A stretch of DNA of 64,000 nt from assembly GCA_020050835.1 (NCBI GenBank), contig JAGVKB010000049.1:62001-126000 (forward strand), in the 5' to 3' direction. Position numbers and translations under genes: made by a program. This document shows, in pieces, positions 54,901-63,740 of the stretch. The number at the start of each line of letters is the position of its first letter. Position 1 is the first letter of the stretch. This DNA is from Candidatus Obscuribacterales bacterium. GTDB lineage: Bacteria > Cyanobacteriota > Vampirovibrionia > Obscuribacterales > Obscuribacteraceae. The notes under the pieces were generated by a model. The model searched no databases and was not told the origin of the DNA. It saw only the letters and a program-made list of their open reading frames with translations.

Positions 54901-55772
54901 TGTTGCAGAGTCCCGCCAGCGCTCAGGCTGGAAAGGTCCTGGTCGATATGCTTGCTTCTGGTAAGGAAGAGCAAGTAAGCGGAGTGCAAAGTCTGTTTGC
55001 AAATTCCAGGTTGAGCATCGGCTCCAGCTTGGATCGTCCGGAGCGGCTTGAAGTAGAAGAGATGATCGCCAGGCTTGGCGATCCCCGCACGAGCGAGCTG
55101 GCGAAGAAGGCTCTGTCTTGCGCTCGGTCGCCGGAACAGCTCCGGCTCTTGAATGACATGCTGAACAATCCGGCTTATCACAAGCAGATCGAGACTATGC
55201 ATGCGATGTCGCAGAGCCCGGAGAAGCAGATATACGTTCAAAGCATGCTGTCAGGCCTCAAGCAACCGGATCAGCTAAAGGAGATGTTGAATATTGCTGG
55301 CGATCCACAGAGACAGAAGGAGTTTGAAACTCTGCTCGAATTGCTTTCCAACGACGAATTCTCAGAGGAGGTGAGCACAGCAAGAGCGGTGCTGGCGATG
55401 CTGTCCAGTCCGCAACGTGAAGTGTCCGAGGCCGGCGCAAAAGTATTGAAGGCCCTGGGCTGCCCAGAAGTCGCCAAACCGTTAACCAAAGTGCTGGCGG
55501 CAGTCGGACCAAATGCCCGGCTGGCGGACTTCCTTTGTAAGCCCGAAAACAAGCTCGCTCTGGAGTCTTTAGGCGATTCGATCTCGGATAATCTGTTTGA
55601 GCGAGACCTCGGGCCACTGCGAAATCTTGCCCAGCATCTCAACAGCTCGAAGGAGGCTGATCGCCGTGAGGGCGAGCGCATTTTGAAAATGCTCAGTGAT
55701 CCGCGGCACAGACTCACCGGCTTACGGTTACTGGAACAGTTGCAGCGCCCAGGCGGAGAGGTTGGTAGATAA
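51948..55772 (+). CDS. 1274-residue HEAT/ARM-like alpha-solenoid protein
   Basis: AAGGAG stands six bases before the ATG. After an acidic, polar N-terminus (about 100 residues) almost the whole protein consists of degenerate helical repeats of roughly 27-40 residues with a recurrent LLxMLxS...xxAxxLL.xL pattern (for example KLLAMLNSSDSELNMAASGL, ERLLAMLGDSEQVKAGKALI). A Lys/Glu-rich insert lies near residues 765-785. There is no signal peptide, membrane helix or catalytic motif, so it should be a cytoplasmic superhelical scaffold. It resembles HEAT/ARM proteins but the repeats are too divergent for me to assign. It stands alone after the kinase-regulator locus. Confidence 0.88.
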   Translation: MSGMEQQEKEEVQYVCDWSSNQDGGTGARLSLLDLSDKFLRSVEERKDVRLMAGADKLEAKSERETLDQLKSSSSQRDNLAGRRIEAMLNSGDKRQQEDARKLLEMASDPEKKELAVAIVVDIPTAQARSTFLDVLSNPAQQVAAQNLSDMLLGFGYANSTERGGAQTLLGLLGSPLEGQKTAGNKLLAMLNSSDSELNMAASGLLKLMANGDVQSALDAEKLSSMLLGSDPKEQQLAKTALSKLNCPKEIHAFVGLLEQAGAGKAVEKIAQMLGSPAEERQGRALLGLLTSDYEVERNDGQRLFALLQSAEPSDSKFALRVLNSVGDMEHRRAILNAWQNAELKPGIERVLDCAESTNRKDRLRGSELLNALSHKNNQESQTGEGILRLLGGDIRERALAGVMLDNFNSAQRREMLGMLQSENNKAGVERLVDYLTGTPQQRSAAEALLRVQGGLKTNLLNRLGEPDQEETVFLMLHHLTGPSQIAEMAKLLDDPRYKDAAQKMIGMLKDGERDYRNVSDVRTVLYMMGALDDAERPVPNFGKPQEVDTTNGERLLRLLSSENADDRQLAVQLLRVNDPVARNSLVTMLHDTKVPQNKELAHRLLKMLGGAEDGPLAADMLRTFSGPDAPAKMQKMIEILDNPNLKQAAAQLRLMSARDGGQLLELLASGNPDQRQAGEKLLDLLNDPNKDLIGAARKIMQSRLGWQEVDALHTLLTNPDSERSARALVDLVVGLNQGDTDLQAVLRTRDGVSSFLKRYYAADLKEKESTEPKEKEAARQDKKSCQTLFDMLAKPESRGVAQAILSNLTDPEQVKRMVEALENPRTRAGAEQLIKLMQPEGMSGKFAAVAEMLGSKDEATRRGAERLLAMLGDSEQVKAGKALIETARDPQSLKKLVEMIGKDDLTEGGRQALAQILFLAGSSGNGDRKALSNLVALIGSDLPAVRQVGERLAEMLSDHATKAQAKAVLSGLEQPAHCVRVMEMLQSPASAQAGKVLVDMLASGKEEQVSGVQSLFANSRLSIGSSLDRPERLEVEEMIARLGDPRTSELAKKALSCARSPEQLRLLNDMLNNPAYHKQIETMHAMSQSPEKQIYVQSMLSGLKQPDQLKEMLNIAGDPQRQKEFETLLELLSNDEFSEEVSTARAVLAMLSSPQREVSEAGAKVLKALGCPEVAKPLTKVLAAVGPNARLADFLCKPENKLALESLGDSISDNLFERDLGPLRNLAQHLNSSKEADRREGERILKMLSDPRHRLTGLRLLEQLQRPGGEVGR

Positions 55773-56105
55773 CTGAAAGACAACGGTCGGCGGAAACTGA
55801 AAGTCTTACTTTCAAGCAGATTGAGCAGCATGCCCCGCTGGCGGATGTTGAGAAAGCTATCTGGGAGATAGTGATTCGGCTGCAACTGAAACAGAAGAGC
55901 TTTTGTGTGCCACGAGGCGGTCAAAGCGCGCCGGACGCGGGCTTGATCGGGACAGGTAGCTCCTTTATTGCTCTGTGCTTACGGCGGGTTAATGCGACTG
56001 GACCCGAACCTTTTGCTAAACTCTCGATGTGCGAATAAATCCCGAAGGAGGAATTTTGCACTTGCTTGAGTCCTTTTCCGCAGATTAATTGAGAACAGCA
56101 GCCTT
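55773..56105. other. intergenic region with a possible leader peptide
   Basis: No ordinary gene is seen in these 333 bases. A strong AAGGAGG (56045-56051) precedes a TTG at 56056 that opens a 10-codon frame (LHLLESFSAD) ending in TAA at 56086-56088, 17 bases before the methyltransferase ATG, which itself has only a weak site. This could be a leader peptide or simply a stray Shine-Dalgarno. Confidence 0.35.
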
Positions 56106-57746
56106 ATGAAATCCGAATCCTTGATTAACACCCAGACCTCGTTTGTTGTGCCTAGCGAAAAGCATGCAGACTTGCCCTATTCCGATTCAATTTTCAACCA
56201 ATCGAACCCGGACAAAATGGCTGCATTAGCTACTCTCCAGGGTGTCAAGGCGACTCCGGTCGAGCGGGCTCGAGTGCTGGAACTCGGTTGTGGCAATGGC
56301 TCCAATCTTATTTCGATTGCTTCTAATCTTCCGGGCGGGCAGTTCGTTGGGGTTGAGCTCACCGAGGCAAAAGCGGCCGAAGCCAAAGCGAGAGTCGCTG
56401 AATTTGGGCTCAAAAACGTTGAAATAAAGCATTTTGCGGATTTCGAATTACCGGCTCATGTCGGTGAGTTTGACTACATAATCGCCAACGGGATCTTTTC
56501 TTGGGTTAGCACTGAACTTCAAGAGAAGATCTTGCAAGTCTGTCAGAAGCATCTAACCGAGAAGGGCATCGCCTGCATCAGCTATAACACTTATCCTGGC
56601 TGGCATTTCCGTGGTGCGGTGCGCGGCATGGTTCAGTACTACACCAACAACATCAGCGAACCGCAAGATAAGCTGCAGCAAGCCGGTGCACTGCTTGGTT
56701 TTATGTGTCAGGGTGTCAATTTGATGGCGCAGCAAACCGAAGGGTTGGCAAGCGACAATGGCATGAAAGCGCTTGATGCCACGCTTCAGGAGGAGGTCAA
56801 GCAGATCGGACAGACCTTCGATGTCGAACGGATGAGCGAGCATCTCTGCGAGTTCAATCAGCCGCTCTACTTCTATCAGTTTGTCGAACGAGCCGGGCAG
56901 CACGGGCTGAAGTATCTGGCGGAGGCCGAATTTGCAACGATGTTGGTCGGCAACTTCCCTGAGCCGATTCGAGCTGCCTTCAGTGCGGTCGTAAATGACA
57001 TAGTGCGTACCGAGCAGTATATGGACTTCTTGCGCAATCGCAGTTTCAGGCAAACCTTGCTGTGTCGTGTAAAGCTGCCGCTAGATCGTAGTCTTCCGCC
57101 GGGAAACGTCACAAATCTTCTGATCGCTTCGCCGGCCAAGCCGGTGGAGGACAAGGCGGCGATTAATTCTGCCCAGCCAATGTCGTTCCAAAATGGTGGT
57201 GCCAATTTCACGTCGGTCGAGCCGGTCGTGAAGGCGGCTTTGTACCATCTCTGTGAGATCTGGCCGAAAGCCGAACCGTTTGAGCAGTTGCTGCGCCAGG
57301 CATTTGCTGGTGTTGAATCTGCTCCGGACGACGTTCGGACCCAAGAGCTGAGAGAAAGGCTGGCCAACGATCTCCTCCTGGCATTCGGTGTAAATATGGT
57401 CGAATTCAGGACGAAAGAGGATTCTTTCGTCACCACTTTGAGCGAGCGGCCCAGGGCGAGCGACCTGGCTCGCCGTCAATCGCTGGAATCTCACCTCGTG
57501 ACTAATCAATTGCATGAGACGCTGACTTTGGACGTCTTTTCTCTGCATTTATTGCGCTTGCTCGACGGCAGCCGGGACAGACAGGCATTATTGCTCGAGC
57601 TAACCAAGCTGGTAACCGATGGCATCCTGCTAGTGCACCGTGACGGTCAGCAAATTACCGAAGGTAGCCCGCTGACTGATGCTCTCACTGAAAGTCTGGA
57701 TGAGTGTCTCGAGAAGCTTTCGCTCTCGGCTGTTCTGGTCGGTTAG
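56106..57746 (+). CDS. class I SAM methyltransferase with regulatory domain
   Basis: This 546-residue protein has SAM motif I VLELGCGNGSNL (57-68), an acidic VELTEAK loop, and the SYNTYPGWHFRGAVRGMV segment that introduces the methyltransferase regulatory domain (PF10119-type). A long C-terminal region to the end has winged-helix-like helices. Such proteins are common in cyanobacteria and Melainabacteria genomes; their substrates are unknown. Position beside sugar-related genes suggests glycan or small-molecule methylation, but this is inference. Confidence 0.85.
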   Translation: MKSESLINTQTSFVVPSEKHADLPYSDSIFNQSNPDKMAALATLQGVKATPVERARVLELGCGNGSNLISIASNLPGGQFVGVELTEAKAAEAKARVAEFGLKNVEIKHFADFELPAHVGEFDYIIANGIFSWVSTELQEKILQVCQKHLTEKGIACISYNTYPGWHFRGAVRGMVQYYTNNISEPQDKLQQAGALLGFMCQGVNLMAQQTEGLASDNGMKALDATLQEEVKQIGQTFDVERMSEHLCEFNQPLYFYQFVERAGQHGLKYLAEAEFATMLVGNFPEPIRAAFSAVVNDIVRTEQYMDFLRNRSFRQTLLCRVKLPLDRSLPPGNVTNLLIASPAKPVEDKAAINSAQPMSFQNGGANFTSVEPVVKAALYHLCEIWPKAEPFEQLLRQAFAGVESAPDDVRTQELRERLANDLLLAFGVNMVEFRTKEDSFVTTLSERPRASDLARRQSLESHLVTNQLHETLTLDVFSLHLLRLLDGSRDRQALLLELTKLVTDGILLVHRDGQQITEGSPLTDALTESLDECLEKLSLSAVLVG

Positions 57747-57835
57747 CCCGGCGGTCGGTAGACTCTACTTGTGTATCCTCTAATGCGCGCCGCTCAGCTG
57801 GCATGGATAATTCTTTCAGTAACGGGAGAGTTTTT

Positions 57836-58540
57836 ATGATTGCTTCAGAGCTAGCCGGCCAGACCGCAACAAAGCCTCATTACTATCAACTGCTCAGTGC
57901 GTTGCATGCGCATCTGCGGCCAAGTAATTACATTGAAATAGGTGTATACAAGGGCGAGTCGCTCAACCTGGCTCTCGGCTCCGATGTGGTGGTAGGCGTG
58001 GATCCCGCTCCGATCATTCAGGTTGATGTCGGCAAGGCCAGGGTCTTCGAAATGACCAGCGATGACTTCTTTGCGAAGATGGATCTTGGGCAGATCTTCG
58101 CCGGACGCCCGATCGACTTTGCATTTATCGATGGCTTGCATCTTTTCGAGTACACTCTGCGCGATTTCTTCAATGTTCAAAAACACAGTGCCAGAAGCTC
58201 TGTGGTGGCGGCGCACGATTGTTATGCCTGGGATGAGGTTACCTCCAGCCGGGAGCGAGTCACAGATTTTTGGACTGGCGACGTTTGGCGTATGATTCCA
58301 GCCTTGCAGCAATTGCAGCCCGGTCTCGAGGTAAGGACGGTCGACGTCCACCCGACCGGACTGTGCTTGATTACAAATCTCGACCCAGACTTCAACGTCG
58401 ATCAAGCGCTGTTTGACGCAACTGTCGAGCAGTACATGAACACTCGCCTGCCCTCGACGCCGGAAGGTCGAGCGCAAGTCTGCAATCTGGTCGCTTGTGA
58501 TTGGCCTCGAATTGTAGAATCTTTGCCGCGTCGCAACTAG
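57836..58540 (+). CDS. class I SAM-dependent methyltransferase-like protein
   Basis: I start at ATG 57836, which follows GGGAGAG; a frame extending to 57704 overlaps the previous gene. The 234-residue product has motif I NYIEIGVYKGESLNLAL (31-47), an acidic VVGVDPAP turn, IDFAFIDGLHLFEYTLRDF, and VVAAHDCYAWDE. This matches the Methyltransf_24-like group often found in surface-glycan clusters. No clear substrate. It is convergent, 14 bases away, with the GT2 gene. Confidence 0.8.
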   Translation: MIASELAGQTATKPHYYQLLSALHAHLRPSNYIEIGVYKGESLNLALGSDVVVGVDPAPIIQVDVGKARVFEMTSDDFFAKMDLGQIFAGRPIDFAFIDGLHLFEYTLRDFFNVQKHSARSSVVAAHDCYAWDEVTSSRERVTDFWTGDVWRMIPALQQLQPGLEVRTVDVHPTGLCLITNLDPDFNVDQALFDATVEQYMNTRLPSTPEGRAQVCNLVACDWPRIVESLPRRN

Positions 58541-58554
58541 CACTCGGTTTTCGG

Positions 58555-59376
58555 CTAAGGTGTCGCCAGGCTGGAAAGATATGGGCTGGACTGTGGGAAA
58601 AACTGGTCGCGCGTAAGCTCGAAGGCTCGCAGCATCCATTCGTGTTTGTTAGCCAAATAAATCGCTTCGCGAGCAAGCTCCTGCGGGCGCGTATTGGGGA
58701 TGGGCTTGCTGCTTTGAGTGGACCTGACAGTGACGAGTTCGTGTGAAATGCGGTGAAACGAGCCGTCAAGAATGATTCGCAGCCAGTATTCGAGATCGCC
58801 TAGGTGGGTGAGATTGGGATCGAATCCTTGGCCGATTAGTTTTGATGGGAAGAGTACCGAGCTTTTGCAGCCGATCATGTTGTTCAAGGGTGAAAGGCTC
58901 AATCGGGCTATCTCACTGCCGGCCAGGTGCCGGTCGGCTGCAAGGCCGCTCGGAAACGGTGAAGTCGGTGGCATGACCTGCCCGGAATCGCCGGCAGTTA
59001 AGTGCTGGCATGCCGATGCGGTCAGCACCAAGCCGGGCGCGACATAAAATCGGTGGACTGATTCTCTGATCAGTTCCGGATGTAGAACTGCTTCTTGTGC
59101 CAGCGGTTTGGCGAAGGTGCCGGTTACTCGCTCAAAACATTGATTGTAGGCGGCGTTCAATGGCAATCTTACTGAACTGCGCCAGTGTTTTATGCGCCGG
59201 TCGCGGCTGGCGTAGTCCTCGATAATCGCTTGAGACGAATCGGTCGAAGCGTTATCCAGAATCAGCAACTCAAGGTTTGAATGAGTTTGACTGAGCACGC
59301 TCTCTATCGCTTCCCCAAGATACTGGCTTCCCTGGGTTACCGGCAGGCAGATCGATACGAGTGCTTCCAAGGACAT
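58555..59376 (-). CDS. GT2-family glycosyltransferase with altered acidic motif
   Basis: This 273-residue protein has the GT-A fold opening LVSICLPVTQGSQYLGEAIES and DNASTDSS, typical of family 2. The usual metal-binding DD/DxD segment before the conserved HP is AQEAVLHPELI, with only a Glu left, so nucleotide-sugar binding or activity may be changed. It is five bases after the upstream GT gene on the same strand, a two-gene unit. Confidence 0.82.
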   Translation of the reverse strand: MSLEALVSICLPVTQGSQYLGEAIESVLSQTHSNLELLILDNASTDSSQAIIEDYASRDRRIKHWRSSVRLPLNAAYNQCFERVTGTFAKPLAQEAVLHPELIRESVHRFYVAPGLVLTASACQHLTAGDSGQVMPPTSPFPSGLAADRHLAGSEIARLSLSPLNNMIGCKSSVLFPSKLIGQGFDPNLTHLGDLEYWLRIILDGSFHRISHELVTVRSTQSSKPIPNTRPQELAREAIYLANKHEWMLRAFELTRDQFFPQSSPYLSSLATP

Positions 59377-59381
59377 CTCTC

Positions 59382-60476
59382 CTACGTCAATTCCGGAACG
59401 GTGGTGCTTCTTGCATACAAGTCCTGCATAGAGATGACGGCTGAGGCGAAAATCTCATCATACTTGCGGACCAGCACATCGGTGTTCTGCGACAACAAGA
59501 GATTGGACTTTACGTAGCTTTGACTCTCTTCGGCAATGTGCAAACGAAGCTCGGCGCTATCAATCAACCTGCTCAACTGCCGCACCCAATCTTCGTCTGT
59601 GCTGGCAAGCAAGCCGGTCTTTTCGTTTTCGACGGTTTCGCAGTAGGGAGGCAAATTGCTGTAAACAGCAGGCTTTCCCAGCGCCGCATGCTCGAGAAAC
59701 TTGATTGTGCTCTTGCAGCGGTTGAACGAACTGTCTGCCAATGGGGCGAGGAAAATGTCGCACTGCTGCTGGGCCATAACTTGTGAAAACATCGGGTAAC
59801 TCTGGACCGTTAACGGTTTCCACTCGACTCCCGGCCGAGCGCGAAGATCTTCCGGCGGAGCGATCGCAAAGAACTTGAGTTTGATCTTTTGACCGTAGGT
59901 CGTAAGCAGTAATTTCAGCGCCGGTGCCAGGAGATCGATATCTTCTCTGTGCGAAGTTTGCCCGCAGTAACCGATTGTCACCACCTCGTTTTCAGCGTCG
60001 ACTGAAGGAGAGTAGAGCGGCCAGACCTGGTCGTGCAGGTAATTTTTGACCACATGTACATTGCCGTTCCAGGCTTTGAGATGTTGCTGGAGATGTTCAG
60101 TCGAAACGACAACCGCATCGGCCATGCTGATTGTTTCGAGAATGGCAGCTTTTCCCCGGGCAAAGAAGAGTTGCCCGATGTGATTGGCCGGCGGCTCGAT
60201 CAGCAGATCGTCGGCTTCATATATCAGTGGTTTGCCGGCCAGCGTACACAGCTGAATGATCGTTTTGTAATTTGTGGTGTAGGCTGCAAAATCTCGATGG
60301 ATCATGACGGCGTCGGCCTGGCTGAAATCAGAAGCCGCGGGATCGTTGACGTTGCCACGTTCGAGTGTCCAGCCGGCGGCCTGCCATGGTCCGGAGATTC
60401 TAAGCATGAAGACAGCGTCTTCCCAGCTCAGTAGAGCTGAGAACACCAATAGCTTTCTTGCAGACGGACTGGACAT
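59382..60476 (-). CDS. GT4-like glycosyltransferase
   Basis: This 364-residue protein has the GT-B C-terminal signature KSTIKFLEHAALGKPAVYSN with the following TVENEKTGLLA. Its N-terminal half has DAVMIHRDF, LIYEADDLL and VVSTEHLQQHL. Retaining GT-B enzymes of this type build surface glycans. It is the first gene of the minus-strand pair with the GT2 gene. The start ATG at 60476 has no strong ribosome site, but an upstream extension is not evident. Confidence 0.85.
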   Translation of the reverse strand: MSSPSARKLLVFSALLSWEDAVFMLRISGPWQAAGWTLERGNVNDPAASDFSQADAVMIHRDFAAYTTNYKTIIQLCTLAGKPLIYEADDLLIEPPANHIGQLFFARGKAAILETISMADAVVVSTEHLQQHLKAWNGNVHVVKNYLHDQVWPLYSPSVDAENEVVTIGYCGQTSHREDIDLLAPALKLLLTTYGQKIKLKFFAIAPPEDLRARPGVEWKPLTVQSYPMFSQVMAQQQCDIFLAPLADSSFNRCKSTIKFLEHAALGKPAVYSNLPPYCETVENEKTGLLASTDEDWVRQLSRLIDSAELRLHIAEESQSYVKSNLLLSQNTDVLVRKYDEIFASAVISMQDLYARSTTVPELT

Positions 60477-60869
60477 CGAGCGGCTCTAGCCTATGCCGAG
60501 AAACAACCGAAATTTCGTCAATGATATCAACGCTTGATTTTTTCAGCTAGCAATAGTTCAACTCGCTGCGTTACTTCCGAAGCGCAGTGCTTTGCTGTGA
60601 CATTTCTTATCCGGGGCACGATGAAAAACTTATCACCCGCCAACTCGGTTCGCGAAACAAGTGTTCACCACTGGTAAGAGGCTGTATTAGTGCGCTCTAT
60701 GATAATCGAGAGTCAACTGATGCTAAAATGCCAAGCGCTGTCGAAGCTGGTTCTAGCCGTGGTGGTTACTCGCTGACGGAACGGTTACCAGCGATTCGGT
60801 GTCAGGACGGAAGTTTGCAGTCCCCGCTTGGGGATGTCTCTGCGAAACAGTCTAAAAAGGAGGTTTTCC
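60477..60869. other. intergenic region before the GT41-like gene
   Basis: There is no gene in these 393 bases. It separates divergent transcripts, so it holds two promoters; TAAAAT near 60723 is a weak -10 candidate for the plus strand. A small hairpin (tccccgcttgggga) lies just before the ribosome site of the next gene. Confidence 0.45.
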
Positions 60870-63737
60870 GTGAATCTGGATGCGGTAATCCAATTGCATC
60901 GCACCGGGGACTTAGTCGGTGCTGAGAGCGGGTATCGAACCCTGCTTTCGCAGCGTATGAAAGACGCCGACCTGTACAGCAATCTGGCTTTGATCTGCCT
61001 GAGCACGGGACGCCTTGAAGAAGGCATAGCGCTGGTTCAAACTTCAATCAGAATCAATGCCAACAATCCTGAAACACACATGAATTTGGGTATTGCTCTT
61101 CAACAGAAGGGTAGCCTGGAAGCGGCGGTTTCATCTTTCCATGAAGCGTTGAAGCTCAATCCGGCCTATCCGGAGGCTCACAATAACCTCGGAATAGTGC
61201 TCTACGAGCAGGGTAAGTGGGAGCAGGCGATCGCTGCATACCGAATGGCGATTTCGCTGAAGTATGAATTCGTCGAAGCGCATTACAACCTGGGCAATGT
61301 GCTTCGGGTTGTCGGCGCATTGGATGAGGCGGTCGAGGCGTATCGCGCGACGCTCGAGCTCAAGCCTGATTATCAGATGGCGTATTTGAATCTGGGCAAT
61401 GCTTTGCACGACAGCGGCCGGTTCGATGAGGCGATCTCTTGCTACAGAACAGCGCTCGAGTTCTTCCCGAACTATGCAGAGGCGCACAACAACATGGGCA
61501 ATGCCCAGAAGGCCCAGGGTAACCTGGTAGAAGCTTTGGCCAGTTTTCATCGTGCCCTCGAGGTCGATCCAAATTTGTTTTACGCGCACTACAGCATCGG
61601 TATGGTGTTGACCGAGCAGGGGCAGTTGGAGGGCGCAATCGCCAGCTACAAGAAAGCGCTTTCACTCAATCCAAATCAACCTTACGCCCAGTTCAATCTT
61701 GGATTGGCATTTGCACTGCAAGGAAAGGTTGAAGAGGCCATCGCGGCATACCAGCGGGCAGTACAGCTCAATTCCAGGCACTTTGAAGCTCACAATAATC
61801 TCGGCGTAATGTATTGCGAGATCGGTGAACTCGAAAAGGCAATCGCCTCATATCAAAGGGCGGTCGCTGCAAAACCTGATTATTCGGATGCCTACTACAA
61901 CCTCGGCAATGTCTTGCGCGTAGTTGGCAACCCTGGTGAGGCGGTGCATGCCTATGGCAAGGCGGTGGAGCATAGTCCGGGGTATCTGGTGGCTTATCTC
62001 AACATGGGCAATGCTCATCAAGAAATGCTCAACTGGGGTGATGCTGCGGCTTGCTACCGAAAGACGCTCGAGCTCAATCCCAACTTTCCGGAAGGACATA
62101 ACAATTTGGGCACTGCATTGCGCGAGCTCGGAGATTTCGCTGGTGCTCTCGAGTGTTACAAAAGAGCTCTCGAGATCAATCCGCAATACGATCAGGCCTA
62201 TTACAATCAAGCGCTTTCGCAACAAGAGATGGGTCGCTTGAGTGACGCCGTCGAGACTTTCTTGACCGGTTTGAAATCACGGGTGGCTGTGCGTAAGCTG
62301 AGTCCGACCCTTGAGAAGTTGGCCACTCTCTTGATCGAGCTCGAAAGAATTCCAGTCATTTATCGGGACTCCGAAGAGTTGCAGTCTTCCAGGCGCCAAT
62401 TCATCTCGCTCTTGAATGAAGCTGCCGAGTTGGCTGCTGCGACCAGAGATTCTTTTAATAACGAAGAACGAAGCGTTCTTCGCCAGATCTTGTTTAGGGT
62501 CAACAACTTCTATTTGGTGTACCAGCAGTTGGACGACCTGGAGATCCAAAAGACTTATGCCAAGCTCGCTGGCGACATTATGCACAGCGAGTTAAAACCA
62601 TACCTGTCAGTGGATAACACAGCTCGACAAAGACAGAAAGTCAGAGTCGGAATTGCCTCGGAAAACCTCAAGAAGCACAATGGTGCATCCTGGGCATACG
62701 GCTGGCTCTCTAATTTGCCGAAAGACGATTATGAGTTTTTCCTCTATGCGATCAATGGCAGGGGATTCGATGAACTTACGGAAAAGTTCGCTGCTCTTGG
62801 CACATTCAAGGTGCTGCAGTTCAAAGATCATAATTATTTGCCCTCGTTAGAGGTGATCAAGCGAGACGAACTTGATGTGCTTCTGTTGCCTGACGTTGGT
62901 ATGACCGGCTCCAGCAAGATACTTTCGCTGACTAGGCTGGCTCCGGTCCAGTGCGTCTGTTGGGGGCATCCAGTTACCTCCGGCTCAGCAAATGTGGATT
63001 ATTATCTGAGCTGTGAACTGATGGAGACTGAAGAATCGGCGAAGCACTATTCGGAGAAGCTCGTTAAGCTTCCCAAGATTGGTGTGCACCTCGATTATCC
63101 GCTCATACCGGAGAATTCCGCGACACCGTCTGATTTCGGTATTCCGAAAAACAAAGTTGTTTACGGTGCCGTTCAATCGCTGTTTAAGTATCTGCCGGAG
63201 TTCGACTCTGTCTATCCGGCGATTGCCAAACAAGTACCGAATGCTATCTTCATTTTCGCTGAAAGCAGCGCTGAGGATACTACAAATGCCTTCAAGCAGC
63301 GACTGAAGAGCAGTTTCGAGCAAGCGGGAGTGAGTTACAAGAAGCACGTCAAGATATTGCCGCGTATGCCATTTCCGGAATTCATGAAGCTGCTGGGCGT
63401 GCTCGACATTTATTTGGATTCAATCGGATTTAGTGGTGGCATGACCGCCGCCCGATCGTTGGCTGTAAACTGTCCGGTGGTCACTATGCCTGCGGAGTTC
63501 ATGCGCGGAAGGCTTGGTTATGCGATGCTCAAGATGATCGATGTAAATGAGCTGATCGCCGGGTCGGTAGAAGAATACGTTTCGCTGGCCAGCAAGCTCG
63601 GTTCAGACACTGAAATCCGTATTTCGATCTCTGAGAAAATTAAGCGCCAAAAGCACATGTTGTTCAATGATATGTCCTGCGTCGCTTACCTCGACAAATT
63701 CTTGAAGGACGAAGTCAAAAGGGTTCAGGGGAGATAG
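60870..63737 (+). CDS. TPR plus GT41 (O-GlcNAc-transferase / SPINDLY-like) protein
   Basis: The GTG at 60870 is chosen because AAGGAGG stands seven bases upstream; a frame from 60828 lacks one. The 955-residue product has about a dozen 34-residue TPRs (residues 35-475) with the typical AHxNLGxxLxxxGxxxEAIxxYxxAL pattern, a linker, and a C-terminal GT41 region. The GT41 part shows RVGIASENLKKH (about 592), APVQCVCWGHPVTSGS, YLDSIGFSGGMTAA and the late MPAEFMRGRLGYAML. Such enzymes glycosylate Ser/Thr of proteins. The classical N-terminal His of OGT (HxxH) is not obvious. Targets in bacteria include surface and pilus proteins; here unknown. Confidence 0.9.
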   Translation: MNLDAVIQLHRTGDLVGAESGYRTLLSQRMKDADLYSNLALICLSTGRLEEGIALVQTSIRINANNPETHMNLGIALQQKGSLEAAVSSFHEALKLNPAYPEAHNNLGIVLYEQGKWEQAIAAYRMAISLKYEFVEAHYNLGNVLRVVGALDEAVEAYRATLELKPDYQMAYLNLGNALHDSGRFDEAISCYRTALEFFPNYAEAHNNMGNAQKAQGNLVEALASFHRALEVDPNLFYAHYSIGMVLTEQGQLEGAIASYKKALSLNPNQPYAQFNLGLAFALQGKVEEAIAAYQRAVQLNSRHFEAHNNLGVMYCEIGELEKAIASYQRAVAAKPDYSDAYYNLGNVLRVVGNPGEAVHAYGKAVEHSPGYLVAYLNMGNAHQEMLNWGDAAACYRKTLELNPNFPEGHNNLGTALRELGDFAGALECYKRALEINPQYDQAYYNQALSQQEMGRLSDAVETFLTGLKSRVAVRKLSPTLEKLATLLIELERIPVIYRDSEELQSSRRQFISLLNEAAELAAATRDSFNNEERSVLRQILFRVNNFYLVYQQLDDLEIQKTYAKLAGDIMHSELKPYLSVDNTARQRQKVRVGIASENLKKHNGASWAYGWLSNLPKDDYEFFLYAINGRGFDELTEKFAALGTFKVLQFKDHNYLPSLEVIKRDELDVLLLPDVGMTGSSKILSLTRLAPVQCVCWGHPVTSGSANVDYYLSCELMETEESAKHYSEKLVKLPKIGVHLDYPLIPENSATPSDFGIPKNKVVYGAVQSLFKYLPEFDSVYPAIAKQVPNAIFIFAESSAEDTTNAFKQRLKSSFEQAGVSYKKHVKILPRMPFPEFMKLLGVLDIYLDSIGFSGGMTAARSLAVNCPVVTMPAEFMRGRLGYAMLKMIDVNELIAGSVEEYVSLASKLGSDTEIRISISEKIKRQKHMLFNDMSCVAYLDKFLKDEVKRVQGR

Positions 63738-63740
63738 GCT

